From the NCBI RefSeq assembly GCF_002849695.1, contig NZ_CP018937.1, positions 744,001 to 808,000 on the forward strand: DNA of 64,000 bases. The letters are read 5' to 3'. Positions 9,194 to 16,923 of the stretch are shown here, piece after piece. Made by a program: the position numbers and the translations under genes. Positions within the stretch are counted from its first letter, which is position 1. Every line of letters begins with the position of its first letter. Source of the DNA: Bacteroides fragilis (GTDB lineage: Bacteria > Bacteroidota > Bacteroidia > Bacteroidales > Bacteroidaceae). A model generated the notes under the pieces. It had not been told where the DNA came from. It searched no databases and was given only the letters and a program-made list of their open reading frames with translations.

Positions 9194-9626
9194 AGGATAC
9201 CGATGGTTAGCTTACTACTGAATGTATTAACAATGTTAATGGTAAGAAGAGAAGTTTAATTGCTTGCCGATAACTTATTAACTTCGTATTTTTATGAAGT
9301 TAATATCCTATGGTTACGAAGTTAACTTTAACACTGTGTTAAAGTTAACTTCCTATAATCATTTTATTAATACCCTGTTTGCAGGAAATCAGATGATTAT
9401 ATGTTTGTTGTTTAGTTCAGGTAGAATCATCCTTTTACATTTAAAATATGAAGTTGTCAATTTATCAAGTTAGCATTAATACTTCTTGTTACTTAATTAA
9501 ATGCTTGTTTTTATATTTTTCTATAATACATATATTATAGTACTTCCCTTCTTTATGAAGATTTGAATTATACTTTTGATTTACATGGGTATAGCCATGT
9601 TTTGTGAAAATAATCTGTGAAAAGTT
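9194..9626. other. AT-rich non-coding region before the capsule promoter
   Basis: No convincing gene. It contains the GAAGTTAA palindrome cluster (listed separately) and a small hairpin CTATAATA/TATTATAG (9521-9528 and 9533-9540). A 30-codon frame from the ATG at 9448 has no ribosome binding site or familiar sequence. Confidence 0.6.
9276..9352. repeat. Cluster of four GAAGTTAA/TTAACTTC sites, including a 35-bp palindrome
   Basis: The right part is a near-perfect palindrome: 9318-9334 (GAAGTTAACTTTAACAC), a single central T at 9335, then the exact complement at 9336-9352. Left of it is a second inverted repeat with 10-bp arms (TATTAACTTC 9276-9285, GAAGTTAATA 9296-9305). The element GAAGTTAA thus occurs four times in alternating orientation within 77 bp. 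This could be a multi-site operator for a dimeric regulator or a set of alternative hairpins. It sits about 275-350 bp upstream of the capsule promoter. Confidence 0.75.
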
Positions 9627-9657
9627 TTGGAGACTCGAAAGAAGGTTTTACCTTTGC
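9627..9657 (+). promoter_or_regulatory. Promoter of the capsular polysaccharide locus
   Basis: TTTG (9627-9630), exactly 19 nt, then TACCTTTG (9650-9657): a full match to the Bacteroides -33/-7 consensus, in the orientation that transcribes the locus. It predicts a transcript start near 9663 and a leader of about 230 nt before upxY. No inverted-repeat pair of the kind used by the Mpi invertase is seen around it, so it may be a fixed promoter. Confidence 0.7.
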
Positions 9658-9730
9658 AACCGGAAATATATATGCGTGTGAATACTCCTTTTTGAATCGA
9701 ATATATATTTCAAATAAAATAATTCAACGT

Positions 9731-9825
9731 ATCAGATGGTTCTCAAATCTGATGCGAATACTTTTTCTATATCCAATCATTAAAAAACTTAATTTGTAAA
9801 CTGCTGAGGATCAGATTTATTTTTT
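9731..9825 (+). promoter_or_regulatory. Capsule leader with two mutually exclusive hairpins (candidate attenuator)
   Basis: ATCAGAT (9731-9737) can pair with ATCTGAT (9747-9753). The same downstream arm, extended to AAATCTGAT (9745-9753), can instead pair with ATCAGATTT (9810-9818), which is followed by a T-run (9820-9825) as in an intrinsic terminator. UpxY proteins are NusG-like factors known to prevent premature termination in the leader of their own locus, so a switchable leader here fits. The long loop (56 nt) makes the second hairpin uncertain. Confidence 0.45.
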
Positions 9826-9893
9826 GAGAATTTCTGTTTTTAACAAATTTTTGTTTCTACTCATTATTCAAACTTATTCTTACGGACGTAGCG

Positions 9894-10412
9894 TTGGAGG
9901 CAACAGATAACGATAAACATTGGTATGTCGTATTGACACGAACTAATTCGGAACGTAAAGTTCGGGATTATTTTCAGTTACAGGAAGTAGATACTTTTCT
10001 CCCTGTTCAAAATCGTGTCATCGAACGTGAAGGAAAGCGCATCGAGCGTGAGCGCCTTCTCTTGCCCCGTATGGTTTTTGTTCATATCTCTCGTCAGGAA
10101 ATGTTTGCCGTACGAAATACCCTGAATGTATACGATTTCCTTCGCGATCGTTCTACCGGAGCTCCCACTTGCATTCCTGATAGGCAGATGGCCGATTTTC
10201 GTTATATGCTCGATTATTCCCATGATCAAGTTATTCTGACCGGTGAAACCATTCCTCAGGGAACTCGTGTAGTAGTAGCTAAAGGTGACTTGCAGGGCTT
10301 GCGTGGTGAGTTGGTCCGTTACAATAATAAATATCACATTTTAGTGCGTATCGATATGTTCGGTAGCGCTATGGTGACTATTCCGGCCAGTTACGTCCGA
10401 AAGGATAAATAA
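9894..10412 (+). CDS. upxY: UpxY-family transcription antiterminator (NusG-like)
   Basis: 172 residues with a NusG N-terminal domain starting HWYVVLTRTNSERKVRDYF, continuing LQEVDTFLPVQNRV and LLPRMVFVHI, and ending in a KOW-like part (VVVAKGDLQGLRGELVRY ... AMVTIPASYV). UpxY proteins are the first gene of Bacteroides capsule loci; they travel with RNA polymerase and allow it to read through the leader of their own operon. No ATG is available in frame, so the start is a TTG at 9894. It is separated from upxZ by a structured 170-bp spacer. Family and role are well supported by position and sequence. Confidence 0.9.
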   Translation: MEATDNDKHWYVVLTRTNSERKVRDYFQLQEVDTFLPVQNRVIEREGKRIERERLLLPRMVFVHISRQEMFAVRNTLNVYDFLRDRSTGAPTCIPDRQMADFRYMLDYSHDQVILTGETIPQGTRVVVAKGDLQGLRGELVRYNNKYHILVRIDMFGSAMVTIPASYVRKDK

Positions 10413-10436
10413 AAACTATAAATGTAAAGAAAATGC

Positions 10437-10502
10437 CATTATATGTAATGGCGATAACAATATATGTAACGGGTGATAACAATATATGTAATGTCCCGTT
10501 AC
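10437..10502. repeat. 22-bp direct repeat and nested inverted repeats between upxY and upxZ
   Basis: Two direct copies with 22-bp spacing begin GATAACAATATATGTAA at 10453 and 10475; a partial third ATATGTAATGG lies just before. Within it are the palindrome GCCATT...AATGGC (about 10435-10452) and an inverted repeat GTAACGGG (10466-10473) / CCCGTTAC (10495-10502). Either a DNA-binding site array or structured RNA in the upxY-upxZ transcript. Confidence 0.65.
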
Positions 10503-10581
10503 GTCATTAGATACAATTCTCTTTTATATAAGTCAAAAACCGAAGAAAGAATCGACGAATCATAATTCATTCCTTTTTAAA

Positions 10582-10965
10582 ATGAAAAATTCTCTGTGTA
10601 ACTCTGTGTCCTCTGTTGTGAAAAAGCTTCTGGAGTATGGTGAGGACGGTACTCCTGTCTATGTGAATGAACTTACTGCGTTAAACCAGGAACTCCGTAA
10701 TTTGTGTGCCGATCTTCTTCTCCGGAAGGGGGAATCTCCCGAAGAAGAAGCAGAAATACTTGTCACTTTGTTCAAGGGTTACAATACCATGCTGTTTAAT
10801 GTCTCCGCAGAGAATGAACAGGTTATTCAAGAGTTATTGGATCGTTCAATGGCTGTTTTAGAAAAACTTCCTGCCTCTGTTTTGAAATGTCAGTTACTGT
10901 TGGAGTGCTTTGAGCAGACGGGGGATGAGGAGCTGATAGGAGAAGCTAAGAAGTGCATTGAATAG
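10582..10965 (+). CDS. upxZ: UpxZ-family inhibitor of heterologous UpxY
   Basis: 127 residues, predicted all-helical and acidic, with family-like segments (LLEYGEDGTPVYVNELTALN, ILVTLFKGYNTMLFN, LDRSMAVLEKLP). UpxZ proteins occur second in Bacteroides capsule loci; the known role is to block UpxY proteins of other capsule loci so that one polysaccharide dominates per cell. The gene is preceded by the repeat-rich spacer and followed 75 bp later by the flippase. Call rests on position after upxY and on size and sequence type. Confidence 0.88.
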   Translation: MKNSLCNSVSSVVKKLLEYGEDGTPVYVNELTALNQELRNLCADLLLRKGESPEEEAEILVTLFKGYNTMLFNVSAENEQVIQELLDRSMAVLEKLPASVLKCQLLLECFEQTGDEELIGEAKKCIE

Positions 10966-11040
10966 TTGAAATCAGTGGCTTTATGCTATTGTGGTAAAAA
11001 AATGATTCTTATATATTGGAAATAAGACAATATAATTTGA

Positions 11041-12483
11041 ATGTCTCTAAAAGATAAAACAGTAAGTAGTATTGTATGGAGTGGTATAGAACGATTTTCT
11101 ACTCTTTTCATACAATTAGTCTGTACTATAATTATAGCGAGATTATTAACACCAGCTGATTTTGGCTTAGTTGGTATGTTAACTATATTTATTTCTTTAG
11201 CTCAGACTATTATTGATAGTGGATTTGGGCAAGCTTTGATACGGAAACAAGATGCAGATCAAGTTGATTATTCTTCTGTTTTTTATATTAATTTGGTGTT
11301 AGGAATAATTGTATATATTGTATTATTTCTATGCTCTAGTTCTATCGCATCTTTTTATGATATGCCAGAATTAGAATTGGTGTCTAAAATTTCTTTCATC
11401 GTACTACCAGTAAATGCTTTAGGATTGATTCAATATACTATCTTATGTAAAAAAATAGATTTCCGATCAATATCTCAAATTACAATCTATTCTAGTATTT
11501 TATCCGGTATTTTGGGTATATGTATTGCTTTTTATTTTCAGAATGTTTGGGCCTTAGTAGTTCAAAGTGTATCTTTTTATATTTTTAGGACAGCTTTATT
11601 ATGGTTTATAAATAGTTGGAAACCATCGTTGGAGTTATCTTTTAACTCTATAAAAGCAATGTTTGGTTTTTCAATAAATTTATTATTGACAGGATTAGTA
11701 GGAAGCTTCTTTATGAATATTTATAGCCTAGTGATTGGTAAGTTTTATACTCCAACGGAATTAGGATATTATTCTCAGGCTGATAGAATTCAAAAAATTC
11801 CTGCTACAAGTATAACTGAGGTTATTCAAAGAGTTACTTATCCTGTCTTGGCAACAATACAGAATGAAGATGAACGCTTGAGAGAAAGTTATCGAAAAAT
11901 AATAAATATGGCCATATTTATTATTACCCCATTGATGACTTATTTTATATTAGTAGCGCCTGAATTCTTTGACCTGATATTGACAGATAAATGGAGAATA
12001 GCTGCTAAATATTTTCAAATTTTATGTTTAACGGGTATTTGTTATCCTCTAAGTTGTATTAATTTGAATATATTGACAATTAGAGGGAAGACAAAGTTGT
12101 TGTTCTATCTAGAGTGTTTAAAAAAAATATTGTTACTGGTAATATTGATTATTAGTATACATTTTGATATAATAGCAGTTGTTTATGGACAGTTATTGTA
12201 TGGCATATTAGCTGTAGTATTAAATCTATATTTTTGTGGTAGAGAGATAAAATTAAGTATAAAACAGCAATTATTGGATGTCTTTCCTGTTATTCTTTCT
12301 ACCTTTCTTATGTATTTATGTGTCTTTTATTTACAGCATTATCTTAAGGAAACCCCATTGATTATTTATCTTTTAATCTCGTTATTGGTTGCTCTGATTA
12401 GTTATTTCTTAATCTCTTATACTTTTCATGTAAAATCTTTGAATGAAGTGAAAAATATTATCTTAATAAAATTGAATAAATGA
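11041..12483 (+). CDS. Wzx-type polysaccharide flippase
   Basis: 480 residues with 12-14 hydrophobic segments, the N-terminus reading SSIVWSGIERFSTLFIQLVC and then ARLLTPADFGLVGMLTIFI, which is the WzxC/PST (MATE-like) family pattern. It should flip the lipid-linked repeat unit across the inner membrane before Wzy-dependent polymerisation. Base composition is clearly more AT-rich than flanking housekeeping genes, and this persists to about 20.0 kb, as is usual for transferred capsule genes. The stop overlaps the next start by 4 bases (ATGA), indicating translational coupling. Confidence 0.92.
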   Translation: MSLKDKTVSSIVWSGIERFSTLFIQLVCTIIIARLLTPADFGLVGMLTIFISLAQTIIDSGFGQALIRKQDADQVDYSSVFYINLVLGIIVYIVLFLCSSSIASFYDMPELELVSKISFIVLPVNALGLIQYTILCKKIDFRSISQITIYSSILSGILGICIAFYFQNVWALVVQSVSFYIFRTALLWFINSWKPSLELSFNSIKAMFGFSINLLLTGLVGSFFMNIYSLVIGKFYTPTELGYYSQADRIQKIPATSITEVIQRVTYPVLATIQNEDERLRESYRKIINMAIFIITPLMTYFILVAPEFFDLILTDKWRIAAKYFQILCLTGICYPLSCINLNILTIRGKTKLLFYLECLKKILLLVILIISIHFDIIAVVYGQLLYGILAVVLNLYFCGREIKLSIKQQLLDVFPVILSTFLMYLCVFYLQHYLKETPLIIYLLISLLVALISYFLISYTFHVKSLNEVKNIILIKLNK

Positions 12484-13826
12484 AAAGGGTGATAACTTAT
12501 GGTACATTTGATTTGCTTCATCAAGGGCATATCAATTTGCTAAGACGTGCAAAACAGCTAGGGGATTATTTAATAGTTGGAATAACTTCTGACAGCTTTG
12601 ATAAGGAACGGGGAAAATTGAACGTTTGTAATAATGTTTTGGAGCGTGTTGAAGATGTACGAAAGACTGGACTTGCCGATGAAATTATTATAGAAGATTA
12701 TGTTGGTCAGAAAATAGATGATATACAAAAATATAATATTGATATTTTTGCTATAGGATCTGATTGGCAAGGGAAATTTGATTATTTAAAAGAATTTTGT
12801 GAAGTTGCATATTTACCGCGCACGAAAGGAGTCTCTTCTACGATGCTTAGAGAAAAGCAACAAAAAAATTATAGACTAGGAATTATTGGAACTGGACGTA
12901 TTGCAAAAAGGTTTGTGACAGAGATACAGTATGTTAGTGGCGTGGAACCTTATTCTGTTTTGAATCCTAATATGGAGGAGGCTAAATCATTTGCTAAGAA
13001 ATATAATATATTAGAGGTATATTCTGATTTTAATAGTTTCATTCGGAAAATTGATGCTGTATATATTGCTTCTCCCCATCTTACTCATTATGCATATATA
13101 AAGCAGGCACTATTAGCTGGTAAACATGTCTTATGTGAGATCCCTATGGTTTTATCTGCTCGGGAAGCTCAAGAGTTATATTTATTAGCTGAAGAAAAAA
13201 AACTAGTTTTGTTGGAAGCGAATAAAACTGCACATTGTCCAGCTTTTACACATTTAGTAACGTTAGTTAAAAGTGGAGTAATTGGTGAAGTTGTAGATAT
13301 TCGTTCTTCTCTGTCCAAACTATTGCTGGGAAACTTACGAGAATTGGATGTTGAACAGGCTGGTGGAAGTATAACGGAATTGTCCCCTCTGCCTTTATTA
13401 TCAATAATTAAAATATTAGGTAAAGAAATAAGAAATATGCACTTTTATTCAAAATTACAAAATAATGTCGATATTTTTACTAAGGGTGTCTTTAATTATG
13501 ATACAGCTATTGCAACGATAACATTAGGACTAGGAGTTAAGACAGAAGGTAATTTAGTGATTTCAGGTACCCAGGGATATGTCTATGTTCCAGCTCCTTG
13601 GTGGAAGACAGATTATTTTGAATTGCGCTTTGAAGACCAGAATCTAAATAAAAAATATTTTTATTCATTTGATGGTGAAGGTTTGCGTTATGAACTTCAA
13701 GAATTTATTTCAATGATAACTAATTCCCGATTGAGTTCTTATAGATTAAGGAGAAGTGAGTCTATTTTAATAGCATCTGTTATTGAGAGTTATAGGAAAG
13801 GTAATAATGTTATAATTATGAAATGA
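12480..13826 (+). CDS. Fusion of glycerol-3-phosphate-type cytidylyltransferase and Gfo/Idh/MocA-family domain
   Basis: 448 residues. Residues 1 to about 125 are a TagD-like cytidylyltransferase with YGTFDLLHQGHINLLRRA, the HxGH motif being HQGH at 14-17, and the C-terminal motif RTKGVSSTMLRE. Such enzymes make CDP-polyols (CDP-glycerol or similar). From about residue 130 a Rossmann domain follows (YRLGIIGTGRIAKRF), with the Gfo/Idh/MocA order of motifs (DAVYIASPHLTHYAYIKQAL, AGKHVLCEIPMVLSAREAQE). The usual catalytic-region motif EKP reads EIP here, so the lysine is replaced and dehydrogenase activity is uncertain. A natural reading is that the second domain makes or recognises the polyol phosphate that the first activates. 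The SDR and a CDP-glycerol phosphotransferase follow directly, which supports a CDP-polyol pathway. Confidence 0.88.
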   Translation: MKRVITYGTFDLLHQGHINLLRRAKQLGDYLIVGITSDSFDKERGKLNVCNNVLERVEDVRKTGLADEIIIEDYVGQKIDDIQKYNIDIFAIGSDWQGKFDYLKEFCEVAYLPRTKGVSSTMLREKQQKNYRLGIIGTGRIAKRFVTEIQYVSGVEPYSVLNPNMEEAKSFAKKYNILEVYSDFNSFIRKIDAVYIASPHLTHYAYIKQALLAGKHVLCEIPMVLSAREAQELYLLAEEKKLVLLEANKTAHCPAFTHLVTLVKSGVIGEVVDIRSSLSKLLLGNLRELDVEQAGGSITELSPLPLLSIIKILGKEIRNMHFYSKLQNNVDIFTKGVFNYDTAIATITLGLGVKTEGNLVISGTQGYVYVPAPWWKTDYFELRFEDQNLNKKYFYSFDGEGLRYELQEFISMITNSRLSSYRLRRSESILIASVIESYRKGNNVIIMK

Positions 13827-13827
13827 A

Positions 13828-14550
13828 ATGAAAAATGCTATTGTTACTGGAGGAACAAAAGGAATTGGACTTCAAATAGTAAAGGATCTTTTAGCAAGAG
13901 AATATTTTGTTTTTCTTAATTATGCGAATGATGATCAGACTGCATATTTAATAGAACAAGAATTGAATAAGATTAGTTCAAACTTTAAAATAGTGAAGGC
14001 GAATCAAGCAAACATGGAAGAGTTTGACTCTTTTATCACATTGATAAAAAAGAAGGTGACTGCTGTTGATTGTATTGTTTGTAATGCAGGGGAAACATTA
14101 CGTAAGTCAGCTATGTCCATAACAAATGATGAATGGGAAAGAGTTATGCAAGTTATTGTTAACTCACATTTTTATTTAATTCGTGAGTTATTCGAATTGA
14201 TATCATCTAACTCTCGAATTATATTTATTGGATCTATGATGGGAATTTATCCACATAGTGTTTCTTTACCTTATGGAGTTGCTAAAGCAGCTATCCATGC
14301 CTTAGCCCAAAATTTGGTGAAAGTGTTTCAGGGGACTGGCACTACTATTAACACTATAGCTCCAGGTTTCGTAGATACAGAATGGCAAAAAAGTAAAGCA
14401 AAAGATCTGAGAGATAGAATCTGTCAAAAAACAGCGTTAAAACGATTCGCAACTGTGGAGGAGGTTGCGTCAGCCTGCATGTTTTGCCTTGAAAATGATT
14501 TTGTGAATGGAAGTGTTTTAGAAGTTAATGGAGGATATTGTTTTGAATAG
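13828..14550 (+). CDS. Short-chain dehydrogenase/reductase, probably in CDP-polyol synthesis
   Basis: 240 residues, classical SDR. The cofactor motif TGGTKGIG is at residues 7-14, CNAGE lies near 88, and the catalytic triad residues are Ser136, Tyr149 and Lys153 (LPYGVAKAA). The C-terminal part, LKRFATVEEVASACMFCLEN and GSVLEVNGGY, is FabG-like. The enzyme should reduce a keto group with NAD(P)H in the cytoplasm. Its start lies one base after the fusion gene stop, and a CDP-glycerol-type transferase follows, so reduction of a keto-polyol (phosphate) precursor is the most economical role. The exact substrate is not readable. Confidence 0.88.
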   Translation: MKNAIVTGGTKGIGLQIVKDLLAREYFVFLNYANDDQTAYLIEQELNKISSNFKIVKANQANMEEFDSFITLIKKKVTAVDCIVCNAGETLRKSAMSITNDEWERVMQVIVNSHFYLIRELFELISSNSRIIFIGSMMGIYPHSVSLPYGVAKAAIHALAQNLVKVFQGTGTTINTIAPGFVDTEWQKSKAKDLRDRICQKTALKRFATVEEVASACMFCLENDFVNGSVLEVNGGYCFE

Positions 14551-14561
14551 ATATTGCAAAT

Positions 14562-15743
14562 ATGAATAAAATAAAAGAAAAAATAAAATATTTATTAATA
14601 GGTATATTAATTTACCCTTTTAAGAAAATATGTCCTATTCAAAAGGGAATATGGATATTCGGCGCTCAAGGGGGAGAAAAATACGTTCAAAATTCGAAAT
14701 ATTTGTTTGAGTACGTATTGAGGCACTCTGCTAATGCCTTTTGGGTAACTCAATCTAAGAGCGTATATCTTAGTTTGAAGGAAGCAGGGCTACCAGTTCT
14801 TTATAATTTGTCTTTCAAAGGAATCAGGTATGTTTTAACAGCGGAGTATGTGGTGTTTTCAACTGAAATATCGAAAGATATATTATATACTTGTAAACGT
14901 GATGGTAGGAAGATTATTAATGTATGGCATGGAATGCCCATGAAAAAAATAGGCTTTGATCATACTGGATCTCCAAATTCTCTTTTGGAGAAAGTTCATT
15001 CTTGTCTGTGGAATATATTCATTGGATCACTTAGACCCAAGGATATTGATTTTATGTCTTCTACATCCCCTTTTTTTACAGATATTTTAAAAAAGAGTTT
15101 TAGAATATCGAATGTCTTTGATTTTGGAGAGCCCCGTACAGATGCCTTTTATTCTTGGAATTTGAATCAAATACGAAAAAAAATGGGATTTGCTGAAGAA
15201 GACTATGTTATATTGTATATGCCCACTCATAGGAATTTTGGACGTGGGGAAATGAACCCTTCCATTTTTAAATCGAATGGAACGGCTATTGACTATTTTA
15301 AAGAAAATAATATTACTGTTATATGGAAATTTCATATTAATATGCTTCGAAATTATAAATCTGATAATCAGTGTAGTAGCGTTTTTAGAGATTTTTCCCT
15401 ATCATCTTATGATCCACAGGAGCTATTATTTGTTGCAGACATGCTAATTACAGATTATTCAAGTTGTTATATTGATTATTTATTATTGCATCGACCTGTC
15501 CTCTTTTATCTATATGATGATTATGAAACACAAGATAATGAAATATACTTTTCTTCATTAGATCATAATTTAGGTGATGTGTGTCATACAGAAATACAAC
15601 TATTAGAGGCTATCAAGAAACGTATAAAACTTCCAAATCAATTTATTCCTAATATTATTTATCATTCACATCATGATGGAAAATCTTGTGAGCGTATTTA
15701 TAATTATATAATTGAGGCTGAAAATAGGGATGAGTCAATCTAA
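14562..15743 (+). CDS. CDP-glycerol:glycerophosphotransferase family protein (TagB/TagF-like)
   Basis: 393 residues. It carries the hallmarks of the teichoic-acid polyol-phosphate transferases: INVWHGMPMKKIG (catalytic-type His), YMPTHRN, WKFHINM, and the C-terminal ADMLITDYSSCYIDYLLLHR with FYLYDDYE. A hydrophobic/basic N-terminus (YLLIGILIYPFKKICPIQKG) suggests membrane association. These enzymes move a polyol-phosphate from a CDP-polyol to a sugar or to a growing polyol-phosphate chain. Only the single catalytic domain is present, so either one unit or a short chain may be added per repeat. It fits with the cytidylyltransferase fusion two genes upstream. This is the strongest evidence that the capsule contains a phosphodiester-linked polyol. 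Confidence 0.92.
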   Translation: MNKIKEKIKYLLIGILIYPFKKICPIQKGIWIFGAQGGEKYVQNSKYLFEYVLRHSANAFWVTQSKSVYLSLKEAGLPVLYNLSFKGIRYVLTAEYVVFSTEISKDILYTCKRDGRKIINVWHGMPMKKIGFDHTGSPNSLLEKVHSCLWNIFIGSLRPKDIDFMSSTSPFFTDILKKSFRISNVFDFGEPRTDAFYSWNLNQIRKKMGFAEEDYVILYMPTHRNFGRGEMNPSIFKSNGTAIDYFKENNITVIWKFHINMLRNYKSDNQCSSVFRDFSLSSYDPQELLFVADMLITDYSSCYIDYLLLHRPVLFYLYDDYETQDNEIYFSSLDHNLGDVCHTEIQLLEAIKKRIKLPNQFIPNIIYHSHHDGKSCERIYNYIIEAENRDESI

Positions 15744-16923
15744 AAATACAATAATAGTTTTATTACTGTTAGGATGTTTGGTGTTTTCTCCTTTGGGGTC
15801 TACCATTGCTTTAGACTTCTTTCATTTTCCTGTTTCTGTGCCTGAATTATTTTTATTATTATTTATTCCTTTTTTGAAGAAGAGATTTCACTTTAAAAGT
15901 CTAAAAAGGATTCATGTCTTTTTTATTTTAACAATTTGGTTAATCCTAATTTGGGAGGCATTTTTAATTGGGACATATTCGTATTATGCAATTCTTTCGA
16001 CAGCACGTTCATATATGTATGTTTGTATATTTTATTTCTTGTTTAATCAAGAAAATAATGTGCAATTAGACGATATTTTATGTGTAAGTTTAGGATGTCT
16101 TTTAGGGTGGTGTATTGAATCTGTTATTCAATTGTATTATGCGATTGTTTCTGGTAATGCTCCAGCTTCTTATGGTACAATGTTATGTATACCTTTACTT
16201 TTTGGAATAACTATATTTGAAAAAAGATATAGGCTTTTAGTATTTGTCTTGTTGCTTTGTGTTGTTCTTTCTTTAATAGCAGGTATTCGTAGGCAAATTG
16301 CAGTTTCTGTTGTTAGTCTATTTTTAATTTATAGTTTTATAGGATTGCAGAATTATCACAGATTTTTTAAATTAGCTTCTTGTTCCCTCTTATTTTTTGG
16401 TGTTTTATTTGTTTTTATGCCTTCAATAGAAAAACAGACTGAAGAAATTTCTCCTCTTTTACATCATCGTATTTTTGTTAAAACTCAAGCTCTATTGAAT
16501 GGTGATGCTGAAAAAAGTGGTGATGATATTCGTAAAAAATCAATTCAAATGTTATTTGATAATTTAAATGATTACTTATATCCACGTGGATTTGTAAGTA
16601 AACAGACAAACACAGATATTAACACTGGAATCTATAATGATTTACCTCTATTGGAATTATGTTATTCTTTTGGTGTAATTATTACTTTTGTTATTCTTCT
16701 GTATTTTTTGTATGCTTCTTTTCGATGTATCAAATTTTACTTTCTCTTTCATGAAAAAGAATCGATTTTATTTGTTATTTCCTTCTTTATAATGGTAATG
16801 TTGCTATTTCTTGAGGGTGGCTTTATTTCTTATCCTTACGCAGTCCCTATAACTGGATTATGTTTAGGTAGATTACATTATTTTTCACGAATACATTTTA
16901 AAAAGAAATCTCATTTAATATGA
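15730..16923 (+). CDS. Wzy-type polysaccharide polymerase
   Basis: About 397 residues with 10 or so hydrophobic segments and one longer hydrophilic loop near residues 235-300 (EKQTEEISPLLHHRIF ... DDIRKKSIQMLFDNLNDYL), as in O-antigen polymerase-like proteins. The longest frame starts with TTG at 15712; the ATG at 15730 (MSQSKNTIIVLLLLG) is chosen. It overlaps the end of the phosphotransferase gene by 14 bases. Wzy proteins are poorly conserved in sequence, so the call rests on topology and on being the only such gene between flippase and glycosyltransferases. It should link repeat units in the periplasm. Confidence 0.78.
   Translation: MSQSKNTIIVLLLLGCLVFSPLGSTIALDFFHFPVSVPELFLLLFIPFLKKRFHFKSLKRIHVFFILTIWLILIWEAFLIGTYSYYAILSTARSYMYVCIFYFLFNQENNVQLDDILCVSLGCLLGWCIESVIQLYYAIVSGNAPASYGTMLCIPLLFGITIFEKRYRLLVFVLLLCVVLSLIAGIRRQIAVSVVSLFLIYSFIGLQNYHRFFKLASCSLLFFGVLFVFMPSIEKQTEEISPLLHHRIFVKTQALLNGDAEKSGDDIRKKSIQMLFDNLNDYLYPRGFVSKQTNTDINTGIYNDLPLLELCYSFGVIITFVILLYFLYASFRCIKFYFLFHEKESILFVISFFIMVMLLFLEGGFISYPYAVPITGLCLGRLHYFSRIHFKKKSHLI

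Noticed and set aside
9617..9799. 60-codon frame in the capsule leader, starting at GTG
   Set aside because: It spans the promoter itself, has no ribosome binding site and no familiar sequence.
9194..9893. Mpi-type invertible promoter
   Set aside because: No pair of long matching inverted repeats was seen around the promoter by eye; the GAAGTTAA palindrome lies on one side only.
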